Assembly: GCA_965230615.1 (NCBI GenBank) | Contig: OZ246012.1 | Location: 1,550,001 to 1,614,000, forward strand | Reading direction: 5' to 3' | Length of the DNA stretch: 64,000 nucleotides | DNA from: G965230615 sp965230615 | GTDB lineage: Bacteria; Pseudomonadota; Gammaproteobacteria; HTCC5015 | Part shown: one piece after another, positions 26,358-39,200 of the stretch | Position numbering within the stretch: position 1 is the stretch's first letter | How the letters are laid out: each line of letters begins with the position of its first letter | Notes under the pieces: generated by a model | What the model saw: the letters and a program-made list of their open reading frames with translations, nothing else | The model's database searches: none | Told to the model about the DNA's origin: nothing | Made by a program: the position numbers and the translations under genes

Positions 26358-28181
26358 TTAGCTATAGTACTCGGCCATTTTCGTTACAAACTCATCGACA
26401 AATACCCGCATATCAGCAGTAATGTCTTTAATTTGTGACCCTAGATAGTTGTAACCAAACAGCGCGGGAATCGCCACTGCCAAGCCTGCTACGGTCGCTA
26501 ACAGGGCCGCTGACATACCTGGTGCAATCGCATTAATATTGACATCACCTGCAGCAGCAATAGCCGCAAATGTAATCATTACCCCAACCACAGTTCCCAA
26601 CAAACCAATAAATGGGCCACCACTAATCGCGATTGTCAGAATTACCATTTTCGAATTGAGCTTCTGCATTTCGCGAACCATGAAGGCATCCATTGATGCG
26701 CGGATTGACTCGGTCGATCGCGCATTAAGTTTTTGTGAAACATCAGCACCTACCGCAGCACCTCCTCCAATTCTCACTTTGACTTCTTTAATGCCACGGT
26801 GGTACATGTGATATAAAGGCGAGCTTTGGAAATGATCATGTTTGCCAAATACAGCTTGTGTAATCGGCGATGATTGAGAGGCAGTATCTTCTTCGTCTTC
26901 TTCACGGTCTAATTGTGCCGGATCATCTGTACCCAGATTATAATAAGCCTCTAAAAACTTTTTATTATCTTTTATCACTCTGCCAAGATAAAGCCACTTC
27001 ATCAGCATAACCAGCAAACTAACAATCGACATGATGATCAATATGATAATTACGGCTAGGCCAAACTTATCTTCGTTAGCATGATGCAAGATAGCCATAA
27101 ATGTCGATGTACCACCCGCATTACCTAACTGTTCTGCCTCATCAACAAAGAGCAACTGATTTTGTTGACCCTGGTTTTTACTGGCAGCTTGTAACCAGGC
27201 AGCTGACCTGACGGTGTTAGCAATATGTAGCTCGTCCATTTCCCCAACAAATGCGTTTTCACCTGAAGGTGATGAGCCAATAAATATTGGACCACCCATT
27301 TCAGGCAAAACTATATCAGTGGCCGCCATTTCAATACCATTAATGAAAACAGATAGCCGCTCATTGGTAATAGCGACAGCAACATGCTGCCAAACATCTG
27401 GCGTCAATGGCGCAGTGCGTGGTGTTTCAATATTTTCATCACCTATAATCAAGCGTGCATAGAGTGCTGCTTGATCAACATTGAGTGATAAAGTATTAGC
27501 ACTGTCAGAACGGTAAACCAAATGGGCATCTTGCTGAGTGCCCACTGGTTTTACCCACACGCTCATGGTCATGCCACTATCGGGCAAAAACCGCAATGCA
27601 GGGTTATCAGATAATACAACCATGCCATTACCATCAAACTTAAGGCCCGGCCCAATAAGCGATGTTGGGCTTAATGCCGCTGTAATACGTTCAACATTAT
27701 TACCATAAGCACTATTATCTTCTGGTAAACCTGCACTCTCCTCAAAGTGGTGTACTAATACTTGGTTAACATCATAAGTACCACCAGAGTCGGCATTGCT
27801 GACGGCTTCTTCATTACCATAATACATCCAAACTTTCTCAGTATTAATGCCTGAGGTAAGCTGCGGCACTTTCACCCAAATAAACAGCATTTGATTAATC
27901 AAATCAAAATATTCGACATGGTGCTTAAGTGGCGTTTTATCGTCACCAGCAATAAAGCGCAAATCGGCCAAATCTTCTTTTAACACAAAGAAGTCTTGAA
28001 AATTACCTGCATGCAAACGAATTAGAACAGGTACTTCATTTAAGCTTTCATTTAGGTTTGCACCGGTAACTGTGGTATCCAGTGCAATAGGTGCTCGGTA
28101 TGGCCAGGCATCATTCCACCAGGCGAAGGCCGAACTCGGCAACCAGGCTAATAAAAAAATTGAAGTTATTAACAAACGCAT
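26358..28181 (-). CDS. DUF2341-LamG-ExbB fusion: proton channel with large periplasmic sensor or adhesin domain
   Basis: This protein of about 607 residues has a signal peptide MRLLITSIFLLAWLPSSAFA. A DUF2341 domain (about 22-125, WWNDAWPYRAPIAL and VWMYYGNEEA) is followed by a LamG/concanavalin-like domain (about 140-330, MTMSVWVKPVGT, WQHVAVAI, EMDELHIANTVRSAAW). A membrane helix lies at about 375-397, then an acidic cytoplasmic loop and the MotA/TolQ/ExbB core at about 508-595 with GGPFIGLLGTVVGVMITF and SAALLATVAGLAVAIPALFG. The extra domains would sit in the periplasm. The frame opens at 28202, but the ATG at 28181 follows AGAAGGGC and starts at the signal peptide. It pairs with ExbD just downstream. 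This architecture appears in other gammaproteobacterial genomes, but its role is not established. Confidence 0.9.
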   Translation of the reverse strand: MRLLITSIFLLAWLPSSAFAWWNDAWPYRAPIALDTTVTGANLNESLNEVPVLIRLHAGNFQDFFVLKEDLADLRFIAGDDKTPLKHHVEYFDLINQMLFIWVKVPQLTSGINTEKVWMYYGNEEAVSNADSGGTYDVNQVLVHHFEESAGLPEDNSAYGNNVERITAALSPTSLIGPGLKFDGNGMVVLSDNPALRFLPDSGMTMSVWVKPVGTQQDAHLVYRSDSANTLSLNVDQAALYARLIIGDENIETPRTAPLTPDVWQHVAVAITNERLSVFINGIEMAATDIVLPEMGGPIFIGSSPSGENAFVGEMDELHIANTVRSAAWLQAASKNQGQQNQLLFVDEAEQLGNAGGTSTFMAILHHANEDKFGLAVIIILIIMSIVSLLVMLMKWLYLGRVIKDNKKFLEAYYNLGTDDPAQLDREEDEEDTASQSSPITQAVFGKHDHFQSSPLYHMYHRGIKEVKVRIGGGAAVGADVSQKLNARSTESIRASMDAFMVREMQKLNSKMVILTIAISGGPFIGLLGTVVGVMITFAAIAAAGDVNINAIAPGMSAALLATVAGLAVAIPALFGYNYLGSQIKDITADMRVFVDEFVTKMAEYYS

Positions 28182-28248
28182 GAGAACTGCCCTTCTTTGC
28201 ATAAAGTTAAACGAATAATTCTTAAAAATAGAAGCTTATAAGCCTAAT

Positions 28249-30027
28249 TTAAAAACGGTATTCCAAACGAAAATTGGTACGACTATCATCACGCTCTACA
28301 TCAGCTGATGGGTTACAGCTATCACTACAGGTGCTTTTTAGCGGGTTGGCCCAATCCAACTCGATGTTCAAACCGCTAAATGCACTGAACCGCAAACCGA
28401 TACCATAGCTAGAGAGCAAAAAGCGATCTTGCTGATCTGGTAGCGGATCAACGATACTGACTTCAGCACCTTCAAAGAAAGTAAAAACTCGAAAATTGCT
28501 GATTTTAGCTGAGCCTTTAAAAAAACGTGGTGAATGTAACTCAAGGCCAGCACTCTGCCCTTTATCACCTAAGCTCTGTGATTCAAAGTAACCTCTAACA
28601 GAGAGTACACCGCCAGAGGAAAATTGTTCATTACTGATTAGCGGCTCTTCTGTTAATTGTAGATTTAAACGGCTCACCAACGATAAACCAGCAAACAGTT
28701 TATCGATACGCCGGAAGTTAGCCTTGATATAAAAGAAGTTGGGTTCTCCTTTGAAGCGTTTATCTTCAAACTCATCAAGGTCATTACCTAAACCACGTAT
28801 ACCGTAGAATGAGCCTATACCAAAACGTGTTAAGGCTTTCTCACCACGTAAGGTCGCATTATATTGCGCTGACCAAACGCCGTAATTTACTGGGGTTTGT
28901 AAATTTGCTGGAGCATCAGGATCATCAGGGAAGCTAACTGTCTCCAATACATCTTTTGCGTCCAAACCTAACGTCAAAACCTGCTGAAAATTCGCACTTG
29001 AATTTAGAGGCTTAACATAACGTGCCCCAAAGATTCTGCTATCACCTGTTACTAATAAGCTGCTGCCGCCAACGGCAACATTGACAACAGGTGCCTCCCC
29101 AGTATCACTGTCTGATTGACCATCGGTTGTAATACTAGAGCGATTATCTGAGTTCACCAAATAGAAAGCTAAGCGGTCACTCTTGCCACCTACCGGCAAT
29201 ACATATGTACCCACAAAAACCTGTATTTCGTCGGTATCTTCTGGTGTCGTTTGTGCCTGTAAAGAAAAGCTATGGTATTTCTGCCATAGGTTATCGTAAC
29301 TTACACTAGCACTCAGACGGGTATCTGTCGTGTTCGCCGAGTTATGGTCGTTATACTCAACCGCACCGTGTAGCGGTAAGTCATCTTTAATTTTTAAGTC
29401 AATGTCTAAGGTACCAGGACGGCGTCCTTGTTTAACTACAGGTATCACACGCAGGTCAGCTGTTAAGCTATTTAGCGTATTAATCTCATCACGTACTGCT
29501 GGTCCATAGAGTACCTGACCTGTTGATACCGAGGGTAGACGCTTTTTAATATCGCTGGGTAAGAAGTAGTCTGAGTCTTTAACCCAAACCCGGGCAATTT
29601 TTCCTTCAGTGACGGCGAGCTGTACAACACCATTGACCACATCCTGCTCTGGGATGTAAACATCAACAGCGGCATAACCCGAATCAACATAGAGCTGTTG
29701 TAACTTATCTTTAGCCGCCTCAATATCGGCGTAACTTCGATTAGGCCCTAAAAAAGCTGATAATGTCTCTTCAATTTTTGCCGCTGGCAATAAACTGACG
29801 CCTGCAACGTCATATTGCCAAATATTAAATCGAGGCTCTGGTCGTGTTTGCGCCTGCTGAATAGGCTGAACAGCTTGCGCTGTTTGCCCGCCATCATCCG
29901 TGAAAGCTTGATCATCCTGCGCATCAACACCAGTACCACTCTCATTAGCTGCACCACTAGTATCAGCACTAGCCGCAGTGACTACCAGCAAAAAACTGAG
30001 TATTAAAAAAATGGATAATTGCATCAC
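28249..30027 (-). CDS. TpsB outer-membrane transporter, ShlB/FhaC/HecB family
   Basis: This 592-residue Omp85-superfamily two-partner secretion transporter has a signal peptide ending near residue 21. A low-complexity linker rich in Gln precedes POTRA domains at about 70-215 (YVDSGYAAVDVYIPEQDVVNG, VTEGKIARVWV, then LNSLTADLRVIPVVKQG). A 16-strand barrel fills the rest, with the conserved loop-6 VRGY motif near residue 475 (GGVLSVRGYFES), ending LEYRF. It should secrete the giant exoprotein encoded 216 bases upstream. The fused ExbB gene begins 67 bases downstream, which ties secretion to the energy complex. The Tps pair is well supported; coupling to TonB is an inference. Confidence 0.93.
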   Translation of the reverse strand: MMQLSIFLILSFLLVVTAASADTSGAANESGTGVDAQDDQAFTDDGGQTAQAVQPIQQAQTRPEPRFNIWQYDVAGVSLLPAAKIEETLSAFLGPNRSYADIEAAKDKLQQLYVDSGYAAVDVYIPEQDVVNGVVQLAVTEGKIARVWVKDSDYFLPSDIKKRLPSVSTGQVLYGPAVRDEINTLNSLTADLRVIPVVKQGRRPGTLDIDLKIKDDLPLHGAVEYNDHNSANTTDTRLSASVSYDNLWQKYHSFSLQAQTTPEDTDEIQVFVGTYVLPVGGKSDRLAFYLVNSDNRSSITTDGQSDSDTGEAPVVNVAVGGSSLLVTGDSRIFGARYVKPLNSSANFQQVLTLGLDAKDVLETVSFPDDPDAPANLQTPVNYGVWSAQYNATLRGEKALTRFGIGSFYGIRGLGNDLDEFEDKRFKGEPNFFYIKANFRRIDKLFAGLSLVSRLNLQLTEEPLISNEQFSSGGVLSVRGYFESQSLGDKGQSAGLELHSPRFFKGSAKISNFRVFTFFEGAEVSIVDPLPDQQDRFLLSSYGIGLRFSAFSGLNIELDWANPLKSTCSDSCNPSADVERDDSRTNFRLEYRF

Positions 30028-30202
30028 GAAAGTCCTGCCCCGCTTTGTTGTAAGACGGGTTGGATATCAATAATCTGGTATGCTTCAAAAATCAGGCAGG
30101 CATTATAGGTTATCGAGTGCTGATAGAATTTGAACATTTTTTTACAGTTTTATGAACGAGTGATATAACGCCCAGATATATAAAGGGAAATAGAAAGAGT
30201 TT

Positions 30203-30215
30203 TATCCGGGCATTA
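30203..30215 (-). other. Distal arm of a hairpin between tpsA-like and tpsB-like genes
   Basis: TATCCGGGCATTA here pairs with TAACGCCCAGATA at 30166-30178, giving 13 pairs with two wobbles and a 24-base loop. The hairpin starts 28 bases after the exoprotein stop on the minus strand and has no U-run. It may partly attenuate read-through into the transporter gene or stabilise the long upstream mRNA. Confidence 0.45.
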
Positions 30216-30243
30216 TGAAATTCCAAAGGCTTGAAAAAAGAAC

Positions 30244-33200
30244 CTACTGTCTCAAGAACGCCTCTTCATCATCACCAAAGCCAATCAATTCAACTGTGAC
30301 AAAAGCCACACCGCTTTGGTCTTCTTCATCCTGAGACAGGCCCTTACTTGCATCATCTGTCGCCGCATCTGTGGCCGAAGTGCCTGCTGAACTGGCCGCT
30401 GCTAAGCTGGCAGAAACACCCGTGGTAACCGGTACCCCAATTGAAATACCATCTGACTGGATATTGTCAGCATTCACGACTTGCTGTGCAGCGACGAGCA
30501 AGTTACCGTCACTACCAATACCCGCATCACCAGCATCAATAATACCTTGTGGTGCAAACAGCAATACATTGCCACCTTTACGATTCTCAGAAAAGCGTGA
30601 GCTGCGAATACCACTACCAGCCACTGCCGCTGAGAATTCAGTCTGCGGGTTACCATTTTCATCTAATACAATACGCGGCGGTGAAGTTGAAATTGCTGTC
30701 TTGGCACCCCGGCCCGCATCAATATTACCTTCGGTTGCCCATAGTAGAATATCACCACCATCTAGAGTAAACACACGTGATGTATTAACATTAATACTGT
30801 TGGCTAACATGCCATTAATATCGCCTGTTGAGCGTGTAATAATGCCTGACTCAACCGCGGCTTTAGGCTCTAATCCAGCAAACTCACCAGTAATACCAAC
30901 ATCCACACTGCCCCCCGGAATCAGGAAGTTTAGATTACCACCATCTTCTGTTTGCAAAGTGCTGAAAATTAGACTCAGATCACCCTGGTAGTTATCTGCT
31001 GGAAACAGCGTATCAACCGCCGCCACACTACGGGCAAAGCCATCGGTTGCCGGATTTTGTATTTGCCCGGTTTCATTAACAATACCGCCCTGTCTGATCT
31101 CATTGTAATACGCGTTGAGTATCAGTGGACGCTGCTGCATAACCGTGGCAGCCTGGAACTGTTGAAAAGCAACATCATATTGTTCTGCAAGTGGTAAAGC
31201 AGCCAATAGCGCCATTGCTTGGTCTCGATTTTGCGCAGGAGATAAATTTGTATCAGGCGTGTAATTCACTGCTGCAAACCAGTCATCGTTAAAGCGTGAT
31301 GATGTAACATACTCAATTAAATCACCAACATATTCACTACCAACTGGTACACGTCCGGCAATATTATTATTCTGCCCCTGACTTTCAATTGATCTAAACG
31401 CCAAAGCACGAAAAGCAATCATCTGCTGCTCTGCAAAAGACAAGTTAGCCATATCGGCTCTAGCAGCTGTTAAATCATATTGGATATTTGCTTGATTTGA
31501 ATCGTCTTTATAATTCAGCAAAGTCACTTCACTGACAAAAGGTGTAAGAATATCACCCCGTGCATCAAAAGCATCTGATAACACAAAGGTAACCAAGTCT
31601 TCTGTCGGTAACTGTTCGGCTTGAAAATAACGTTCAACAAAACTTTGAGAAGCAACATTAGCTTGGCCAGCATCGCCTACCCCCACTAATAATGACACTG
31701 CCGCACCACCTTCTGCTAATACCGGATTAACACTGTTGCCAATTGAGCGGATACCATCAGAGGCTCCCAAGTTCACATTCCGGCCTGCAATGACATCTAA
31801 GCGCCCAGGACCAGCAACCGAGATGCGTTTCACCGCATCATTATTCGGACCAGAAACAATTGGAAAGACAATATCACGGCCTGCCTGTACAAGACTGATA
31901 TCACGCGCATTAACATTTTGTAGATTTAATGTGATATTACTAATATCACGACCTGCACTGATTAATGCTTTCTTAGGCGTACTTAATATAAAATTTTGTG
32001 CGGTATTGCTGATATCACCAGATTGCGCAATTAAAATAATCGCCTGGTCAGCCAGTATTTCAGCTTGTGATACTGCACCATCATTGTTGCTATCAAGATC
32101 TGCATGTAATGGAACAGCTGCATGCAATAATCGACTATTACTATCTTCAAAAAGTGGCGCAATATTTTCACTTGGAAACAACTCAGGGATACCAGTAAAT
32201 GAATCTTCAGCTTGCGGCAACAAGGCTGGATCAACATCAGAAATATTAACGGATACGACACTCCCCGAGACATCAGAGCTTTGTATATTATTAGCCGCTA
32301 ACAAACGCATACCACCTTGAGAAGATGGGTATAAATCCATAACACCTGCAATATTAATACTACCCTGCAAAGCCGATGCATTGACTGTTGGCGGATATAT
32401 CGTTGCTAAGTTAGTTGCAGCAGGCACATCGAGTATTAGTTGCGGATAAGCTGCCCTAATAGCGTCGGTGTTATTACTGAATAATATATCACCCGATAAA
32501 GATGTTAAATTAACAGCAGAGTCATCACTATAGGTAAAAAAGTAAGACTGAAAATTACGCACATCAGCATTCGTGCTGGACTGTGCTGTGCTCTGAGCTA
32601 ACACGGTTGTATTGAGTGCGGTTTCTAAAGCAATCGAGCCATCTGCCTGTAAATCAAACTGTCCTTCGCCTAAGGCTAAAATTGTATTTAAACCATTATT
32701 CGCAGCAGCAATGTTACCACCAGCTTGTATATCACCATGCCCATCCCCCAGATAAAAGTTGGCAGAGAGAATATCATTACCCGCTACAACATTAAGGTCA
32801 CCACCACCATTAATTTCCAGGTTATTTTCCACATAGGAAAAACCATCACTATTGGGCAGAAGGTTAGGCTCTAATTCACCTATTTGTTTACCTGTCGTCG
32901 GAATGGATGCAGAAAGGCTATTAATATCACCACCAGCCCGAATATTGATATCTCCACCACCTAAGGCAGCAACATTTTGCGCAAAATCTTCAAACGCTAC
33001 AACCCATGTCGTTGGCAGGTTTAGCCCTGAACCACCGGTAAATGTCACCGGTCCACTAATACGCTGTAGCCAATCAGTAAATAGCTGATCTGAACCAAAA
33101 CTCACAATATCACCCAGACTATTTTGGTTGGCGCTAACAATATCACCACCGGCAAAAATATTGATATCACCGCCATCTGCGTTATAACCTGACAAGCCCT

Positions 33201-36200
33201 CAAAAATCAGGTTAAAGGTAATATTAGCGGTTTGGTTGGAAGCCGAAAAAGAACCCAATGGGTTGGTTGCATCAGGCGCGCCAACAGTATAAATTGATGC
33301 TGTCTGCACCAGGACACCGTCATTATCAACTTCACCAAGTAAGGTGATATCACCTGCAGCAACAACATCAATATCTCCTGTGCCTGTTCTTATTGCAGCA
33401 TCCGCAGCAACAGTTAGATCACCTACGCCACTGGCCAAGCCAGTATTCACGGCAAGTACATTAGCACTACTCTGGTCGGCACCACCAACAATTCGATAAG
33501 ACCATGAATTACCACTGGCGAGTACAAATGACTCTGTACAAAAGCCCGGAATGGTAGCACAAAACTGTTCAAAGCCTGGTGGGTTCGAGACTAACCTTGT
33601 TTCAAAGCCATCATTTATGGTCGCATTGACATTAATATCACCTGCGGCGTTGAGTGATAATATGCCCGCTTCATTGCCATAACGCCAAGATGATAGGTCT
33701 ATGCTATCGGCTATATTTAAATCACTACCACTAATGATTTCTACGCCAGGCAATACTAAGAATTCAGGCAAAGCTGTCATACTGCCCAAGCCATTGGTGT
33801 TTAATGCCCCCATAAATGCATCAGCATCACTGCGAGCTTGTGCAATAAGCGCCTGGTTAACCGTATTTGTGTTATATGTTGCGAATGCTTCCACATTAAC
33901 TCTGTCTGCACCTGTGACTGTTGCATTTAGCTCAGAGTTAGCAAGTTGTTGACGGCTGACTCTTAGTGCCAGTTCGCCACCACGACTGTTACCTGTAACA
34001 TCGATACCGGCGCCATTAAGTAAGTTAAGCACGCCGTTTTTCACAGCCAACCAAATACGACCACCTACACCGGCTTCCTGTGCAGTCGATATTAACTGCG
34101 CACTGCTCTCTAATGTGAGATCGCCATCAGCAAAAATATCAATACGGCCTGCCTGCACACCTGGAGCATCTCCAGAAGCGTCTAAAGTACCTGCAATACT
34201 AATATCACCCGCATCAGCCGTAAGGCGAATATTACTCGCATTAATACTATCGCTTGCCAAAACATTAATACTGCCATTGCGCTGACGAATATCAACACTT
34301 TCAGTGAAGTTGGCACTTTGTATACCACTTAATAAAGCAGAAAAATTATCTAATTGAGCCACATCTAAAGCGAAGCTTGCACCTTTAGCATTAGCACCCG
34401 AACCCGCATTAATATCAGCATTTAAAAAAGCCTGGCCAACATTAGCCCGTATTGATAAACCGCCAGCATCGCTACCCAAATCACCACTAACACCTGACAT
34501 ATTTAATATCGAGCCAACTTGTAAATCCACATCGCCCATTAAGCTGCTCAAACGAATATCGCCACCCGAAGAAGCAATCAGCTGCTCACCAAATTGTACA
34601 GCCTGGCCTGCCACATCGATTGTTGCATTACTTAATATCACCCCATCAGCACTGTCATTACCATTAGCATCTAATGTTACAGTACCGCTTGGTAAACTAA
34701 TTTGTCCTTGATGTAAAATCCGGCTACCGGTAATACTAAGTTGTGAGCCTAAACCCTGTAGCGCCAGGATATTAGCAGCAAGATCGCCATTGCCTGCAAG
34801 AGTGACTTGGCCATCAGATATAATATTGGTATTCGCAGCACCCGTGGCTGTAATAACAGGCGCTTGAATCGACAAACCATTATTATTACTGTTTATCTGA
34901 AACTGGCCACGCGCATCCCCAATAACACCTGCAGTGGCACTTAGGTTAACTTGGTCAAAGCCAACAATAGCCATCGCTCCCTGACCCAAGGTTAGTTGGG
35001 CTGCATTTAAATCGAGTGAGCCAGTACCTGTTGAAGCAAGCGCTGCTAAGCTATTAACCGGGCTGTTTAATTCTAAGGTATTTGCTGCATTGATTGTCAC
35101 ATTATTAGTAGTGCTATCAGCACCTCGCAGCGCAGCAGCACGCAGCTCAACGTCGGTAAAACTCAAATTAATATCACTATAGAAATCGATGCTGCTACCA
35201 CTAGTTAAAATAAGCTCATCAACTGTCAACGCTGCCAAATCAGCATTTGAAAAAACCAAGCCTGTATTCACTGTAGCAGGCACATCGCCTAGGCTGATAA
35301 GACCAGAGCCTATATTGATAGAACCGCCATTCATCAGAATATTGCCATCGATTTGCGTATCAGCGGTTGCGAAAAACAGCATAGAGCCATCGGCAGATAA
35401 CTGTGCTCCATCTGCAACCTGCAATATGCCGCTAGCACCGGTGGTATTCGTTGGCGTTATTTGGGCTTGTGGGCCAGCAGAAATACGCAGTAATGCAGCA
35501 TCACCGTCCAATAAGAATGTAGGTGCTTGCGCAACACTATCGCCGCTGCCACTGATGGTTGCACCGCTATTCACAGCAACCAAATCGTTGGCAGCTAAAA
35601 TAATATCAGGTGCAGAAATATTGCTATTCTCACCAACGACAACCTGTTCCGCACCAATGTTAATCCGCACGCCCTGAGCCGTGTTCACACGACGACCACC
35701 TAAGAGAACACTGTCGACATTAATACTACTTAACTGACTATCTAATATTTCAACAACACTAACATTGTTGCTCAAACGACTAACGACGGATAAGCGGTCA
35801 GAAACAATATCTAATTGACTACCTCGCCCACTACCGGCCACATCAGACAAAAAGCTGGCCTCTAAATTCAAACGGCTACTGGCATTGATAAGCAAAGAGC
35901 CTGCATCATGCGGCGAGGAGACAGGCAAGCCGTTATCACCTGGCACAAAGAATTCACTGGCAAGATTAAAGTTAAATTCACTACGCGTTGCGGCGATACT
36001 ACCTGGCTCAATAACAAAAGATGACCATTGGCTATCGTATATATCGCTATCAGCAATAGTAAAGCGCCCAGCAACAACATCAGCACCATTTAAGCTGGTA
36101 AACGTCTGACCGGGTAAAATATTTTGGAATTGATCACTTGGCGTTATTAAATATGCACCCGGCAAAGAGGCATAACGTGGTGGCAATATAGCATATTCTC

Positions 36201-39200
36201 CACTGGCCAAATCACCTACCCCATTCAAAAAGATACTTTGCCCTGGCTGAAAAGCGAATTCTTCAGCGTAAATCGATGCATCATAAGGTGCATAATTTTG
36301 ACCTAAGGTCGGCAATATAGCAAAAGAGCCTCCCGAGTTTTCTAAAGCCAGAATATCACGCGAGCCACCCGGCCCTGGAATAAACTCATAGGCAAGCAAG
36401 TCGCCGTCACCGGACAAATTAACAACCGAGCCTTGCTGCAAATCCACTACAGCAGAATTAATTGTAATATTCTTCTCCGGCACCGAGTCCACAAAAACAA
36501 TGCCACCATTGGCTGGATCATAAACCCACGAGATATTCGCTTGTACTTCACCAAAAGGTATTAACTGCTCTTCTGCCGATACTGAAGTGATGCTGCTATT
36601 AGCAAAAGTAATTGCGCCTGTTGTTGCACTCGTCGCTCTGGTATTAAAAATAATATTTCCCACTGGGGCTTTGACAACACCTTGCTGATCAATAACTGGT
36701 GCATCAAAAACCAGCGAGCCTGCAGCTGATAGCACAGGAGAGTCAGCTGACCCTGGCAAGATGGTTAAACGCCCTTCACTATCACCAACGAGTGTTTCAT
36801 TAATATTAGTAATCGAGAAGTCGACCAGCTCTTGCGACAGACCAACAGGTAATTGAATAATATCACCAACTGCTAAACTACCAGCGATCACATCAAAACT
36901 TTGCTCAGCATTGGGAATCGCTGTGGTCGTGCTCATATCATCAAGGTTGAGAACATCAAACTCAAAGCTACGCTGCCCTACAGATAGCACAAACTCAGAT
37001 AAGGTATCTGGATATACCTGATCTGCTTGTAGTGTTAAATCGCTAAAGCTACTAAAGCTGCCAAAGCGACGAACATCATTAGAGATTGTCAAACCACGTA
37101 ATCTTATATCACCACTACTCAATAAATTAACCTGGTCTGCGCCATTGACCGATGCATGACCGACAACCTCAAGTAAACCTGAGTCATCACTGCTGAGAAT
37201 AAATTGCGAGTAATCAGCAGAAGGCCCTGCGGCTAACTGCGCAGCAAAAGCATCACTGGAAGTATTGCTTGCCAATAATGTCAAGCTTGTCTGACCACCG
37301 GACACATCGGCGACCTGCTGCTGGCTAAGAATATCCGATTGCGTACCAAGCCGTATATAAGGTGCTGCCACCAAGGCATTACCCGTACTTGTCGCCAACG
37401 TTGGTGCACGCAAAACAATACTCTGCTTTGCCGTTAAGGCGACATTACCATCAAAAACGATACGCCCAATGGCAGGATTACCATTTTGATCCACAGCAAT
37501 TTGGCTACTACTTTCACCGCTTATTGTGGTGTTACTGACTGCAAGGTCTAATTGATCAAAACCCGCTACTTGCAGTGTCTCAACAGCAAGCACAGCCTGT
37601 GCATTGAGATCATCTGAGATAACGTCAGTCTGGCCTAATGATAAAGGGTCGAAATCAGCTGCAAAATTATCCGCAATTAATGTGCTTGGCGTTTCACGAA
37701 TAAATAACTCATGCGCGGCAAATGAAATACCATCGGTACTATTACTCGGGTCATCAGTAAATATCTCACGCAAGTTACTATCAAGAACCAGCTCTAAACG
37801 ACCACCGCTAGCACCACCAATATTGGCAGCTTGGGCATTTAAGCTGCCTTCGAAAATAATACCCTCAGCTGCTGTCAGCTTAATCGTGCCCGCATCAGCC
37901 GCCACATCAACCACACTGATTTCAACACCAACGCCATCTGTTTGTGTTAAAAAATCCAGTGCTTGTGCTGTACCAGAAACATTTATATCAGCACCGGCTT
38001 CAGCAATGATAAAACCTTGTTCAGCATTTAAACTCACTGTTCCAGCATCTAGCACTCGCCCCTGACGTAAACCGAGTTCGTTTGGCTCTAATAAGGCAGT
38101 AGCACCAGCAAACAGTCGGCTAGCAGCACCTAACCAAATTGCACCATCATCATGATACTGCTGAGTACGATCAGGCAACAAATTCAAACTAATATTGCCT
38201 GCAGGTGACAATACTGAGCCATTAACATACAAACTACTATCTGAAGTAAAGACAATACTCGCGCCAGCGTCTGCATCGATAACAGAACCGCTTTGCATAA
38301 CAAATGGCACAGCTTCAGATTGATTACTTGAAAAACTACTGCTTTGCCTCAGAGTGAAACTCAGATCAACAGGCTCACGTTGAAAATCTGGCAAGCGCGC
38401 GATTGACGTAAATTGAGAAATATCAGTGCCTGTCGGGCGTAGAATCAAATCCGCATTATCCAAGTAACGTAACTCAGCAGAAAAAGCTGCCAATACTGCT
38501 GCTTGCTCTGCAGCAATACCATTATCAATCAGTACTTGCTCAGCATTATTTTGCAAAATGGCTTGTGAAAATATATCCGCAGGTAACTGCATAAAAACAT
38601 CTGCAGCAACAATAGCTTGATCTAAACTTATATCATTATTTACTAATGCTGTACTTAATTCAGGGCTAAGTGTTAGCAAATCATTATTAACATAAACACT
38701 TCGATTATTAACACCTGTGGAGATAAGTGGGTTGTTAGCCAATTGATCGAATGTTGCAAGGTTCTGAATTTCAGGTGTTATAACCGTATTTTCGGCAATG
38801 GTCAGGCTATTAAATGCGGTGAGATTATAAGCGCTAAACCCCCCTTCATTAAAGAACGAACTATTGCGCAGCAAAACAGACTCATCCAAATTTAAAGCGG
38901 CTCGATCAATAGTAGCGAGGTCATCCGAAGTAATGTAAACACCAGGCGCTTCTAAAGATAGCGTGCCCCCCTGATTAAAAGCAAAGCTTTGCAGCTTACC
39001 CTCTAGCGTAAGGCTTACCATTTCATCTTGTAATAGATCAATCGCAGCACGGTTAACCGCTAAGCTAATATCACCACCTTTACCCGCAAGCAATTGACCG
39101 TTTGAAGAAAAATGTGCACCGCCGCCAGTATCGATTAGACTGTCTTGGGCAAGTGTTAAGTCGCCATTGGCAACTAAAACAACATTACCGCCATCAATCC

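Noticed and set aside
35189..35677. Long plus-strand frames opposite the giant exoprotein (also 31736-32320 and 37604-38065)
   Set aside because: They mirror the repeat structure of the coding strand, and their Ser/Pro/Ala-rich products fit antisense shadows of beta-helix repeats.
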